This document shows, one piece after another, positions 8,276 through 16,811 of a stretch of 64,000 bases of DNA. Positions within the stretch are counted from its first letter, which is position 1, and each line of letters begins with the position of its first letter. A model generated the notes under the pieces. That model saw only the letters and a list, made by a program, of their open reading frames with translations. It was not told where the DNA came from and searched no databases. This stretch comes from Aquimarina sp. MMG016 (GTDB lineage Bacteria; Bacteroidota; Bacteroidia; Flavobacteriales; Flavobacteriaceae): assembly GCF_018100805.1 (NCBI RefSeq), contig NZ_JAGJEA010000016.1:57409-121408 (forward strand). Direction: 5' to 3'. The translations under genes and the position numbers were made by a program.

Positions 8276-9274
8276 ATGAATAAGCAAATCATCTTAAAAA
8301 ATCGGCCGGAAGGATTACCTGACTCCAATACTTGGGAATTACAGAATAACCCAATTCCAGAGCCCGGAGAAGGAGAAGTCCTAGTTCAGCATCATTACAT
8401 TTCTTTAGATCCCGCAATGCGTGGATGGATGCGAGAAGGTAAATCCTATATAGAACCTGTAGAACTTGGCGACGTAATGCGTGCCGGCTCCATTGGAAAA
8501 GTGATGAAATCTAATCACCCAAAATATAAAGAAGGTGATTTTCTGACTGGTTGGGGAGGTGTACAGCAGTATACAGTAACAGATGGTGCAAATTGGTACC
8601 CAGTGGACCCAAACATAGCACCATTGCCATTATACATAGGAACCTTGGGAATGCCTGGTATGACGGCTTACTTTGGTATACTAGAAGTAGGAAAGATTAA
8701 AGAAGGAGATATTGTTCTCGTTTCCGGAGCAGCAGGAGCTGTAGGTAGCGTAGTTGGCCAAATTGCAAAGATCAAAGGCTGTCGTGTTGTAGGAATTGCT
8801 GGAGGCTCGGAAAAATGTAAGTATGTGGTAGACGAATTAGGTTTTGATGCTGCCATAGATTATAAGTCTGAAGATATTTATGAAGCATTAAAACGTGAAT
8901 GTCCTAAAGGAATCGATGTGTATTTTGATAATGTCGGTGGAGAAATCCTGGATGCTGCTTTATCTAGGTTACGAATGCACGCACGAATCGTGATTTGTGG
9001 AGCTATCTCGCAGTATAATAATATGAATGATGTAGTAGGTCCTAAAAATTACTTGTCGCTATTAGTGAATCGAGCAACGATGCAAGGTATGGTGGTAATG
9101 GATTATGCCAAAGACTATGGTAAGGCCGCCATGGAAATGGGAGGTTGGATTGCTACCGGTAAACTAAAAACCAAGGAGGATATTTATGAAGGTATCGAAA
9201 ACTTTCACGAAACATTTTTGCGCCTATTCTCAGGGGATAAAATGGGTAAACTAGTCTTGAAGGTTATTGAATAG
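8276..9274 (+). CDS. zinc-independent MDR reductase, LTB4DH/CurA-like
   Basis: 332-residue NADP-dependent medium-chain reductase. The N-terminal PEGLPDSNTWELQ and LDPAMRGWM, then GTLGMPGMTAYFG and SGAAGAVGSVVGQIAK (Rossmann glycine motif near residues 150-165), are characteristic of the leukotriene B4 dehydrogenase/prostaglandin reductase and YncB/CurA group. No structural or catalytic zinc ligands are present. Family members reduce the double bond of alpha,beta-unsaturated ketones or aldehydes. In this cluster it may reduce an enone intermediate, which is inference. Confidence 0.88.
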   Translation: MNKQIILKNRPEGLPDSNTWELQNNPIPEPGEGEVLVQHHYISLDPAMRGWMREGKSYIEPVELGDVMRAGSIGKVMKSNHPKYKEGDFLTGWGGVQQYTVTDGANWYPVDPNIAPLPLYIGTLGMPGMTAYFGILEVGKIKEGDIVLVSGAAGAVGSVVGQIAKIKGCRVVGIAGGSEKCKYVVDELGFDAAIDYKSEDIYEALKRECPKGIDVYFDNVGGEILDAALSRLRMHARIVICGAISQYNNMNDVVGPKNYLSLLVNRATMQGMVVMDYAKDYGKAAMEMGGWIATGKLKTKEDIYEGIENFHETFLRLFSGDKMGKLVLKVIE

Positions 9275-9288
9275 TAAGCACAATTAGT

Positions 9289-9350
9289 TAACTCAAATAT
9301 TTAAATACTGAAATACTAAAGAACTCACATACTCAAAAACTCACAAACTA
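9289..9350. repeat. degenerate heptad-like spacer repeat
   Basis: Short approximately 7-nt steps of the ACTCACA/TACTCAA/AAACTCA kind fill the spacer between the two MDR genes. The reverse complement resembles the TGTGAGTTTTTGAG stretches at about 11250-11285 and 62226-62260. Confidence 0.5.
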
Positions 9351-9353
9351 ACC

Positions 9354-10331
9354 ATGAAAGCAATAATCTGTAAAGAATTCGGACCACCATCGAGTTTAAT
9401 ACTTGATGAAGTCAAAAACCCAAAACCTAAAGACAAAGAAGTTATCGTTACGGTCAAAGCCTGTGGAGTCAATTTTCCAGATACATTGATTATCCAGGGA
9501 TTGTATCAGTTTAAACCGAATTTGCCATTTACACCCGGTAGTGATATTGCTGGAGTGGTAAAAGAGGTTGGATCTGGGATTAAACACGTAAAACCGGGCG
9601 ATGAAGTTTTTGGATTTGTGATGCACGGCGGTTATGCTGAAGAAGTAGTTGTTCCAGGGAATGCTTGTTTCCAAAAACCACCGATGATGGATTTTCCGGT
9701 GGCGGCTTCTTTTATGATGGCGTATGGAACATCATACCACGCATTAAAAGACAGAGCAAAACTGCAAGAAGGAGAAACGCTATTGGTTTTAGGTGCTTCG
9801 GGTGGAGTAGGATTAGCTGCTGTAGAATTAGGAAAGCTGATGGGTGCCAAAGTAATTGCTGCGGCATCTTCTGATGAAAAACTACAACTATGTAAGGAGT
9901 ACGGAGCCGATGAGGTGATCAACTATACGGCAGAAGATCTACGATCCAGAATCAAAGAGTTAACAGATGGCAAAGGAGTAGATGTAGCGTATGATCCTGT
10001 AGGAGGTCCTTATTCTGAATTTGCTATTCGTGGAATGGCTTGGGAAGGCCGTTATCTCGTCGTTGGTTTTGCTGCAGGTGATATTCCTAAGATTCCTTTG
10101 AATCTGGCATTATTAAAGGGTAGTTCGATTGTAGGGGTGTTCTGGGGTAGTTTTGCGATGAAAATGCCTAAAAAGAATATGGAAAATACGATGCAACTGA
10201 TGCAGTGGTATGGAGAAGGAAAACTAAAACCACATATTCATAAAATATACCCTCTGGATGAAGCCCCTGACGCCTTAGAGGAAATGATGGAGAGAAAAGT
10301 GAGAGGGAAAGTGGTGATTGAGTGTTCGTAG
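9354..10331 (+). CDS. NADPH:quinone oxidoreductase family (QOR-like MDR)
   Basis: 325 residues, zinc-independent. Motifs are KACGVNFPDTLIIQGLYQ, FTPGSDIAGVVKEVG, the cofactor-binding LGASGGVGLAAVELGKLMGA (near residues 145-165), and the C-terminal YPLDEAPDALEEMMERKVRGKVVI that marks quinone-oxidoreductase-like MDRs. Some members with this context are acryloyl-CoA or crotonyl-CoA-type reductases. It ends the tightly spaced part of the cluster; a 167-nt spacer with a palindromic repeat separates it from the next SDR gene. Confidence 0.88.
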   Translation: MKAIICKEFGPPSSLILDEVKNPKPKDKEVIVTVKACGVNFPDTLIIQGLYQFKPNLPFTPGSDIAGVVKEVGSGIKHVKPGDEVFGFVMHGGYAEEVVVPGNACFQKPPMMDFPVAASFMMAYGTSYHALKDRAKLQEGETLLVLGASGGVGLAAVELGKLMGAKVIAAASSDEKLQLCKEYGADEVINYTAEDLRSRIKELTDGKGVDVAYDPVGGPYSEFAIRGMAWEGRYLVVGFAAGDIPKIPLNLALLKGSSIVGVFWGSFAMKMPKKNMENTMQLMQWYGEGKLKPHIHKIYPLDEAPDALEEMMERKVRGKVVIECS

Positions 10332-10394
10332 AAAATAAAATTGAATAGAGGATAAAAAAAAGATTGATTATTGTTGAATCTCTCTTTCTGTTTT

Positions 10395-10455
10395 CCCGAG
10401 CGAAGTCGAGGGACATCTTGTTTAAATTGTACCTCGACTCCGATGGGCGTGACAG
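10395..10455. repeat. dispersed intergenic palindrome pair
   Basis: Two arms, CCCGAGCGAAGTCGAGGGAC and, about 17 nt on, an inverted relative containing CCTCGACTCCGATGGGCGTG, resemble the element at 3264-3290 on opposite strands. Non-coding, in the spacer before the third SDR gene. Confidence 0.55.
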
Positions 10456-10498
10456 CTTTGGTTTAATGAAAACATAATCAGCTTCTAATAAACAAATT

Positions 10499-11236
10499 AT
10501 GAGATTAAAAGATAAAGTAGCCATTATCACTGGAGGAGCCCGAGGTATTGGCAAAGCCGTTTCAGAATTATTTGCTCAGGAAGGAGCATCAGTAGTCATT
10601 TGGGATTTATTACCAGAAGGAGAAGAAACCGCTAAAGGAATCACTGCAAAAGGTAATGCCGCAGAATTTACCAAGATTTCGGTGACAGATAAAGCTGCGA
10701 TTGAGGCTGAAGCTAAAAGAATTCATAGCAAATATGGTAAAATTGATATTCTGATTAATAATGCAGGAATCACTAAAGACCGAACATTGCATAAGATGAG
10801 TGAAGAAGAATGGGATGCGGTGATTAATGTCAATCTCAAAGGTGTTTTCTTATGCACACAAATAGTTTCTATGTATATGAAAGAAGCTGGTTACGGTAGG
10901 ATTGTTTCTGCGGCTTCTAATGTAGGATTACGAGGTAATTTCGGACAAACGAATTACTCGGCGACCAAAGCTGGAGTGATTGCGATGTCTAAAACCTGGA
11001 CGATGGAACTCGGTAAATACGGAATTACTGCGAATGCCTTGGCACCAGGTTTTACCTTAACCGAAATGACGGAACAGATCCCGAAAGAACATCTGGACGG
11101 AATCAAATCACAGATACCACTTAAAAAAGCTGCTACACCAATGGATATTGCGTATGGTTATCTATATCTGGCATCCGATGAAGCTTCGTATGTGTCGGGT
11201 ATTTGCCTTACGATAGATGGAGGAATCTCGAGGTAG
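10499..11236 (+). CDS. SDR, FabG/PhaB-like 3-oxoacyl reductase
   Basis: 245 residues, the length and motif set of FabG: TGGARGIGKAVSELF, NNAGITKDRTLHKMSEEEWD, active-site Tyr153/Lys157 in NYSATKAGVIAMSK, and YVSGICLTIDGG. FabG/PhaB enzymes interconvert 3-oxoacyl and (R)-3-hydroxyacyl thioesters. The next gene is a MaoC-type hydratase, which works on (R)-3-hydroxyacyl-CoA, so the two could form an R-specific hydration/oxidation pair. Whether the carrier is CoA or ACP cannot be decided; neighbours favour CoA. Confidence 0.88.
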   Translation: MRLKDKVAIITGGARGIGKAVSELFAQEGASVVIWDLLPEGEETAKGITAKGNAAEFTKISVTDKAAIEAEAKRIHSKYGKIDILINNAGITKDRTLHKMSEEEWDAVINVNLKGVFLCTQIVSMYMKEAGYGRIVSAASNVGLRGNFGQTNYSATKAGVIAMSKTWTMELGKYGITANALAPGFTLTEMTEQIPKEHLDGIKSQIPLKKAATPMDIAYGYLYLASDEASYVSGICLTIDGGISR

Positions 11237-11239
11237 GCT

Positions 11240-11285
11240 TTGAGTGTGCTAGTATGTGAGTTTTTGAGAGGTGAGTATGTGAGTC
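11240..11285. repeat. degenerate heptad-like spacer repeat
   Basis: Part of the 205-nt spacer before the MaoC gene. It contains repeated TGTGAGT/TTTTGAG/GGTGAG steps, close to the inverted sequence at 9289-9350 and to 62226-62260. The rest of the spacer has a loose CCCCT..AGGGG inverted pair (about 11297-11336) and no ORF. Confidence 0.45.
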
Positions 11286-11441
11286 GCAAGTTGTTCCCCT
11301 CTTTAGACCTGTGCTGAGCTCTGTAGAAGTAGGGGCTAGAGGTGTTTTAGCTACGGAAAAGAGTTATAAGCACAAAGTAAAATATTGTTGTCAGTCTGGG
11401 GTGGAAGCTCAGTGTGATATAGGTTAATAAAAAATAAAACT

Positions 11442-11909
11442 ATGAACCAACTAATTTGCAAAAACTTTAAAGAGTTTAGAACCCACGAAGGGAAATCACT
11501 TCCAGTAGGAGAGTGGTTAACCGTTACCCAGGAGATGATTAACGCGTTTGCAGAAGCCACACAAGATTTCCAATGGGTACATGTGGATTTGGAACGTATC
11601 AAAAAAGAATCTCCTTTTAAGAAACCCATTGCCCACGGATTTATGTCTATATCGTTGATATCTAAGATGTTGATGGATGTTATGAAGGTTGAGAGTTTTG
11701 CAATGGGAGTCAACTACGGACTGAATAAAGTACGTTTTCCTCACCCTGTCATGGCTGGTAGCCGAGTACGATTACATAGCAGTATTGCTAAGATTGAAGA
11801 TTACGCTGAAAATGGAATAAAAGTTACCTGTAATTGTACCGTAGAAATAGAAGGAGTAGAAAAACCTGCCTGTGTAGCAGAGTTTATTTCTTTGATGTTT
11901 GAGGAGTAG
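11442..11909 (+). CDS. MaoC-like (R)-enoyl-CoA hydratase
   Basis: 155-residue single hot-dog domain. The hydratase signature is complete: FAEATQDFQWVHVD with Asp42 and His47, followed by PIAHGFMSISLI. MaoC/PhaJ-type enzymes hydrate trans-2-enoyl-CoA to (R)-3-hydroxyacyl-CoA. It is the last gene of the cluster and pairs with the FabG-like gene before it. It may need its own promoter because of the 205-nt spacer. A thioesterase is less likely given the Asp/His dyad. Confidence 0.88.
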   Translation: MNQLICKNFKEFRTHEGKSLPVGEWLTVTQEMINAFAEATQDFQWVHVDLERIKKESPFKKPIAHGFMSISLISKMLMDVMKVESFAMGVNYGLNKVRFPHPVMAGSRVRLHSSIAKIEDYAENGIKVTCNCTVEIEGVEKPACVAEFISLMFEE

Positions 11910-11976
11910 GTTTCGTATTTGTAAAACCTTGAAGGTTAAAAATCTAAACTATATAGATTTATTGGTTTATTAATAC

Positions 11977-12399
11977 TTATTGACGTTGTCGAATTGTAGT
12001 GTTTAGTTCTTTTGCTACCTTTAATTCAATAATAGCAAGTATAATAATAATTAAAACTTCTACTATAATATAAGTCCAACCCCAATGCGTTATTTTCTGA
12101 TAATGAAAAATTGTCAATCCAATGGATAGCTTACAATAGAGTAAGTTCATGATTGCGATTCCTTTTAACAATCCAGTTAATTTATCATTATCTTTTTGGT
12201 AACTGTACAAATCATAAATGGCAAAAAAAACTGGTAACGATGCAAGTACATACAGCATTGATATTGGGATTCCAAAAAAACTCTCCAATTTGACCAAAAC
12301 AATCCCTAGTAAAAAAGCGGATACTATCGCTCCAATTCCATCTATTAAGAAAAGTCTCTTTGGGTTCTCATAGAAATAAGTTAAGAGTTGTTTTAACAC
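11977..12399 (-). CDS. small integral membrane protein, unknown function
   Basis: 140 residues with about four hydrophobic segments (near 17-36, 42-62, 83-103 and 110-128), a short basic N terminus and a polar RQRQ tail. No domain recognised. It converges with the MaoC gene and has no close co-directional partner. Confidence 0.7.
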   Translation of the reverse strand: MLKQLLTYFYENPKRLFLIDGIGAIVSAFLLGIVLVKLESFFGIPISMLYVLASLPVFFAIYDLYSYQKDNDKLTGLLKGIAIMNLLYCKLSIGLTIFHYQKITHWGWTYIIVEVLIIIILAIIELKVAKELNTTIRQRQ

Positions 12400-12468
12400 A
12401 AAAATTGATTTTCGTTAAGATAGATATTTTAAACAATATTAGTTATTATAATAGTTACCTATTTTCTT

Positions 12469-13113
12469 TTAACAATATTCATATCCTCTCACATCAAAAG
12501 GTTCCTTTTCTTCTTTTATATTAGTGATTAACTCTTTTGGTATGTTATACTTATAAACTAAAGAAGCTTCCAAACCATTTTCGTTTAAGTATTCGAAAAT
12601 ATTTTCTATCCATATAGTTTCAGTTTTTTCTAAGGGTATATTTACCGAAATTATGTATGGTTTTCCATAGTTGATCATTCTTGTTCTAAAGTTAATACCT
12701 ATCTCTTTTCTGAGCTTTGAAGCCAAACCCAATATTGCCTCAGAACCAAATTTTAGATAATGATATTCTTTAAGTAAACTTTCTTTGATTAATCCAAAAT
12801 TAATTTCACCAATCGTGTACGGAGTCGTTTCTTTTAAAAATAAATCAATAGAATTTATAATTTTTTCTTTGATAATATCTTTGTCATTTTCATGAATAAA
12901 TCTTGATATCGCTTTTTCACGATATAATTTTAGAGATGCACAAATTAAACCTTGAACAGATACCTGCTCTAATTCTTCTTGTGATAATTTTGTAGAATGA
13001 AAAGATAATATATGCGTGAATTTAGATTTAAAGTCATTAATAAATTTTTCTTTTGAATTATATTTATTGACAAACTCAATACATTCTTTGGAATCAATGT
13101 CGAAAATTTTCAT
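12469..13113 (-). CDS. hypothetical protein
   Basis: 214 residues, soluble, rich in Lys/Glu/Ile, without signal peptide or membrane segment. The segments GLASKLRKEIGINFRTRMI and YKYNIPKELITNIK show no family I recognise. The gene is on the minus strand, 70 nt upstream of the membrane-protein gene and divergent from the hydrolase at 13218. It is kept as a gene because of its length and unbroken, flavobacterial-looking composition. Confidence 0.6.
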   Translation of the reverse strand: MKIFDIDSKECIEFVNKYNSKEKFINDFKSKFTHILSFHSTKLSQEELEQVSVQGLICASLKLYREKAISRFIHENDKDIIKEKIINSIDLFLKETTPYTIGEINFGLIKESLLKEYHYLKFGSEAILGLASKLRKEIGINFRTRMINYGKPYIISVNIPLEKTETIWIENIFEYLNENGLEASLVYKYNIPKELITNIKEEKEPFDVRGYEYC

Positions 13114-13217
13114 ACTCTAATCTAATTACATCTAGTTTGTTGATAGAATTACTAAGGTAATTTATATATTCCTTCTTGCAAGAACTGCGAGGAAATATAA
13201 AATAGTATATTTAAACT

Positions 13218-14042
13218 ATGCAACATCAAGAATTCTTTTTTGAGTATAAAAAACATCAACTTTTTGAGCAGTACTGGTTGCCTAATGATTATAAAGCGAT
13301 AGTTTTATTAGTACACGGGATGGGTGAGTATTCATCTCGTTATAAAGACTATGTAATCCCGGAGCTGCTGGCAAAACATATAGGAGTAATTACCTATGAT
13401 AATTTTGGTCACGGTAAAAGTAGCGGTAAAAGAGGGCATTGCCCGGGTTATACATCGCTTTTGGAGGTTTTGGATATTATGCTTACAAAAACAAAAAACC
13501 TCGCTAAGAATGTCCCTGTGTTTCTATATGGGCATAGTATGGGGGGTAATTTGGTAATTAACTATGTGCTGAGAAACAAACCGGATATTACAGGTGCAGT
13601 GTTGACTAGTCCGTTTTTGCGTCTAGCATTTCAACCCCCGGTATGGAAAATGACCTTGGGTAAACTGTTGCAAAAAATAGCCCCTTCGGTTACGCTTCCT
13701 TCGGAACTGGAGGTAGAAGCGATATCCAGAATACCGGAAGAGGTAGAGAAATATAAAAATGACCCTCTGATTCATGATAGGATTAGTCCTAATTTTTCTT
13801 TTCCGGTCATAGAAGCTGGGTTTTGGGCAATTGAGAACGCTTCGACATTAGAAAAACCTGTGTTGCTACTTCACGGAACAGGGGATAGGATAATTGATTA
13901 TAAGGCTACTCAAGAATACTCTGAAAAAGCAGACTTAGCTGATCTGGTATTGTTTGATAATGGATATCATGAGCTGCATAATGATCTTGAAAAAGAAAAG
14001 TTTTTGGATACTATAACTACCTGGATACAGGATAGATTATAG
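13218..14042 (+). CDS. alpha/beta hydrolase, monoacylglycerol-lipase-like
   Basis: 274 residues of the Hydrolase_4/monoglyceride lipase group: LVHGMGEYSSRYKDYV (oxyanion HG motif), nucleophile elbow GHSMGG with Ser107, HGTGDRIIDYKAT supplying the acid, and GYHELHNDLEKE supplying the His. No signal peptide, so cytoplasmic or membrane-associated. The expected reaction is hydrolysis of monoacylglycerols or lysophospholipid-like esters. Monocistronic in appearance. Confidence 0.88.
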   Translation: MQHQEFFFEYKKHQLFEQYWLPNDYKAIVLLVHGMGEYSSRYKDYVIPELLAKHIGVITYDNFGHGKSSGKRGHCPGYTSLLEVLDIMLTKTKNLAKNVPVFLYGHSMGGNLVINYVLRNKPDITGAVLTSPFLRLAFQPPVWKMTLGKLLQKIAPSVTLPSELEVEAISRIPEEVEKYKNDPLIHDRISPNFSFPVIEAGFWAIENASTLEKPVLLLHGTGDRIIDYKATQEYSEKADLADLVLFDNGYHELHNDLEKEKFLDTITTWIQDRL

Positions 14043-14154
14043 TAATCGGCACTTAAATTGTAGATATTAAATCACTCATAGGATAGGTTTTGGATAGAAA
14101 ATCGACATAATATTTGGAATAAATCTAAATAAGAATTAGTTTCGCATCCGGAAT

Positions 14155-14466
14155 ATGGAATTACTTTTTACCTCAAAATATTATACATCCTATCAATCTA
14201 AAGCACATAGGTGTTTTTATATAGACTTTGGCCACAAAAAGGTTAAGGTTTCTTTCTGTCAATTACTTAGTTTGCGTTATAAAGCGAAACAATTGTCTTC
14301 TCCCGAGCATTTAGAATATATGCTAAATCATTGTGATGTAACCTTATTGACGTTTTGTGATAAGGAACATATAGTTGTATTAGATACTTTGCAGGTTTTA
14401 GACTTTACTGAGCTGATCCAAGGTACTTTTGCTATGATGGAATTGAATGCTGCTCTTGCTGCTTAA
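14155..14466 (+). CDS. hypothetical protein, about 100 residues
   Basis: 103 residues, soluble, with four Cys and several His (HRCFYIDFGHKKVKVSFCQ, NHCDVTLLTFCDKEHIVVLD), which could bind metal. The pattern alternates short strands and helices. It precedes the ferritin gene by 95 nt in the same direction, so a link with iron handling is possible but not shown. No named family recognised. Confidence 0.6.
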   Translation: MELLFTSKYYTSYQSKAHRCFYIDFGHKKVKVSFCQLLSLRYKAKQLSSPEHLEYMLNHCDVTLLTFCDKEHIVVLDTLQVLDFTELIQGTFAMMELNAALAA

Positions 14467-14561
14467 TTTAGTGTAGATTTAGACTGTCTATAAATTACAT
14501 CCCCGACCCTTTTTAACGTCTTATTTTCCTTAATTTTATAATTAGGATAAAAATTCACACT

Positions 14562-15068
14562 ATGGAAAATATAGCAAGACAACAAATAAGCATTAATCTG
14601 GAGGTTATGGATATGCTTAATCAACAAATAGCCAAAGAACAACATTCATCATCTGTATATTTAGCAATGGCTTCTTGGTGTGATCAACGCGGATTGAGTA
14701 GAAGTGCTTCTTTTTTTTACAGACAGTCTGTAGAAGAAAGAGAACATATGATGAAAATCTTTAAATTCATTAATGATAGTGGTGGTGCGGCACATTCTCC
14801 CGATGTTTCTAATATATCTCATGAGTATGCTACATTAAAAGAAGTTTTTGAGTTAGCACTACAACAAGAGATTTCTGTTACTCAATCTATTTATAAGATT
14901 GTGGCAAAATGCAGAAAGGTAAATGACTTTGGTACAGAAAACTTTCTACAGTGGTTTGTAGAGGAACAAATGGAAGAAGAGCAAAGTATACGAGATATTC
15001 TGGATATGATAGAGCTTATGGGTGATTCGGCACTAAAACTTATAGATGAGCGTATTCCACAAGAGTAA
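14562..15068 (+). CDS. ftnA: ferritin (non-heme, FtnA type)
   Basis: Iron-storage protein of 168 residues, typical for bacterial ferritin. The ferroxidase ligands line up with E. coli FtnA: Glu26 (AKEQHSS), Glu59 and His62 (EEREH), Glu103 (QQEISVT), Gln136 and Glu139 (EEQMEEE). No haem-binding Met of bacterioferritin type is evident at the expected place. Forms a 24-mer that oxidises and stores iron in the cytoplasm. Followed by a strong terminator at 15091. Confidence 0.95.
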   Translation: MENIARQQISINLEVMDMLNQQIAKEQHSSSVYLAMASWCDQRGLSRSASFFYRQSVEEREHMMKIFKFINDSGGAAHSPDVSNISHEYATLKEVFELALQQEISVTQSIYKIVAKCRKVNDFGTENFLQWFVEEQMEEEQSIRDILDMIELMGDSALKLIDERIPQE

Positions 15069-15090
15069 TATCTATAACAACACATAAATT

Positions 15091-15127
15091 AAAAATATAG
15101 ATCGCCATTATGGCGATCTATATTTTT
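15091..15127. terminator. bidirectional intrinsic terminator
   Basis: A perfect 17-bp stem (15091-15107 with 15111-15127, loop TTA) with A-tract and T-tract flanks lies between the convergent ferritin gene and the minus-strand gene ending at 15163, so it can serve both. Confidence 0.9.
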
Positions 15128-15162
15128 ATACCATACCTAGTTGAGTTGGGATTAAGTGCTTT

Positions 15163-15639
15163 CTATCCCAGTAAAGATTCTAATTCTAACAGATAATCAT
15201 ATTGCAGATCTTCGTGTAAGGTGCTAACCTTCTTTTTGATGCTATTAATCTCCCTATAGTAGATATTGAGCAGTACAGTATTATTTTTAATTGATGGTTT
15301 AAAGTCTTTTAGCTTTTGACAAAAATATAGTAATAGTTCTACTTCAGTTTCTTTGTTTTTAGAATAACGGATATACTTTTTTATCATTCTCAGAATCTTA
15401 CGAACACTTTTCTTAATAAAGTAATAGGAGGAGGTGTTAATAAGTTCGAATTGTTCGTCGATTTCTTCTTTTACCCCTATAATATATCCTTCTTCATGGG
15501 TGGATTCAAACAGCAAATAGGTAAGTAATTCTTTATTTTCTTTTTTAAATCGAGATAGGCGTAGGCAAATATCTACAAGCTCATCACGCGATCGATACCC
15601 TAATTCTGTTTTCAATTCTTTTACCGTAGCTGTTTTCAT
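15163..15639 (-). CDS. conserved-looking hypothetical protein, helical
   Basis: The start MKTATVKELKTELGYRSRDE at 15639 is preferred over the upstream ATG at 15714, which would add 25 residues of unlikely composition. The protein has 158 residues, is basic and mostly helical, with a heptad-like centre (YFIKKSVRKILRMIKKYIRY) and Leu-rich segments. No enzyme motif, signal peptide or membrane segment. The N-terminal 30 residues could be a small helix-turn-helix, but I cannot support that firmly. Confidence 0.65.
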   Translation of the reverse strand: MKTATVKELKTELGYRSRDELVDICLRLSRFKKENKELLTYLLFESTHEEGYIIGVKEEIDEQFELINTSSYYFIKKSVRKILRMIKKYIRYSKNKETEVELLLYFCQKLKDFKPSIKNNTVLLNIYYREINSIKKKVSTLHEDLQYDYLLELESLLG

Positions 15640-16025
15640 AATAACAATGTAAGGAAACCTTATAACATATCTGTTGAAAAGATCTTGATATGTATGTGAA
15701 TAGCATGTAAACAATTGTGTATAACCCCAAAACAGGCTTCAAAAGCCTTTAAAACCGTATAAAAGTGATGTTTTTGGCTATTTCTTTATAAAAACTAAAT
15801 CATGAAACCCCTTGATTTTATTGTGTTTTCTGCACTTATTAACATAGTTATTAACAATTAAAATAAGTATTTTCTGTCGTAATATTTTTTATATATCAAA
15901 ATTTGTGTATTTAAACGATTTTATTAATTATTTCAACAAATTATTAACATTAAATCAACATTTTATTTGTTATTTTGTTGATAAGTGTGTATATTAGTAT
16001 CAGTTAATCCTAAAATATCACAATC
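15640..16025. other. AT-rich spacer without recognised gene
   Basis: About 390 nt of very AT-rich DNA between the divergent hypothetical gene and the 32-codon ORF. It holds a short AGGCTT/AAGCCT hairpin (15734-15748), repeated ATTAACA-type words near 15838-15960 and the presumed promoter of the short ORF. No longer ORF or RNA gene recognised. Confidence 0.6.
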
Positions 16026-16124
16026 ATGAGTCAGCTTTATTCTACATTAGAAATGAATTTCAGAACAGTTTTTAGTTTTATAAGAGAACTTCCGAGAGCG
16101 TCTAAGTACGCTATGCGCAGATAA
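16026..16124 (+). CDS. possible 32-aa basic peptide
   Basis: ATG to TAA, 32 residues, with the basic tail ELPRASKYAMRR. The start context CACAATCATGAG is the same as at the 32263 gene. An intrinsic terminator follows 40 nt after the stop, and a long AT-rich promoter-like region precedes it, so a short transcript is likely. Whether the peptide or the RNA is the product is open. Confidence 0.4.
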   Translation: MSQLYSTLEMNFRTVFSFIRELPRASKYAMRR

Positions 16125-16165
16125 TAAGTAATTGAGTTTAGTTATATGGTTTAGGTACCAGAAAG

Positions 16166-16197
16166 GGATTGCTGTAGTGGGTAATCCTTTTTTTTTT
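16166..16197 (+). terminator. intrinsic terminator
   Basis: GGATT (16166-16170) pairs with AATCC (16183-16187), followed by a run of about ten T. It ends the short transcription unit at 16026. Confidence 0.65.
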
Positions 16198-16237
16198 ATT
16201 TATGCTTTAACTTATGTGATTTTAAGCCTCTTTAGTG

Positions 16238-16759
16238 TTAGGTTTGTTTCTGAAGTATCAGGGTGTATATGAAAAACAATGTAGCGGCTAGAGTTGCGCA
16301 AATAAAGAAAAGCTGAATAGCTTTTGGGTTTTTCTTTTCTTTTGAAGTAATGATTTTGAAAACCTGTAGTAATTTTTGTTTTTCAAAAAACAAAAGACCA
16401 ATAAGAATTACTAGAAATACTATTGCGTTAATAGTAGCACCTCTGTGAACCTGGTAGAACAGATCAAACAACACAATGTTTGCCATTATAGGTAGTAAAA
16501 GTAGTATTCCGATAATTTTGGTTCTGGAAAATAATAACAGTAATGAACCACTTACTTGTAGAATTCCAATAATAATAGGTAGTTCTGTAGAGTATCCGAA
16601 AAAAGACCACATTAACTCCATTCCTGTCATTTCACTTACAGGGATGTCAGGTAGATTTTCTTTTGTTCCAAACTGAAGTGGTTTTGCAGCTCCATAAATA
16701 AAGATGAAAAAGGCTACAAAGTAACGAATAGTACGCTCAAAAATAGTTCTAAAAGTCAT
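16238..16759 (-). CDS. DoxX-like membrane protein
   Basis: 173 residues with a four-helix DoxX-like layout: an N-terminal helix with FIFIYGAAKPLQFG, helices near 57-78, 82-101 and 109-126, and an additional C-terminal helix (LFFICATLAATLFFIYTLIL). DoxX relatives are inner-membrane proteins with varied roles in redox and quinone-linked processes. It is 52 nt downstream of the DUF2306-like gene and probably co-transcribed with it. Confidence 0.7.
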   Translation of the reverse strand: MTFRTIFERTIRYFVAFFIFIYGAAKPLQFGTKENLPDIPVSEMTGMELMWSFFGYSTELPIIIGILQVSGSLLLLFSRTKIIGILLLLPIMANIVLFDLFYQVHRGATINAIVFLVILIGLLFFEKQKLLQVFKIITSKEKKNPKAIQLFFICATLAATLFFIYTLILQKQT

Positions 16760-16811
16760 TTAGAAGTGGTTTTGATAATAAGACGATACTGTGCTCGAAA
16801 TGTAACAGTGC

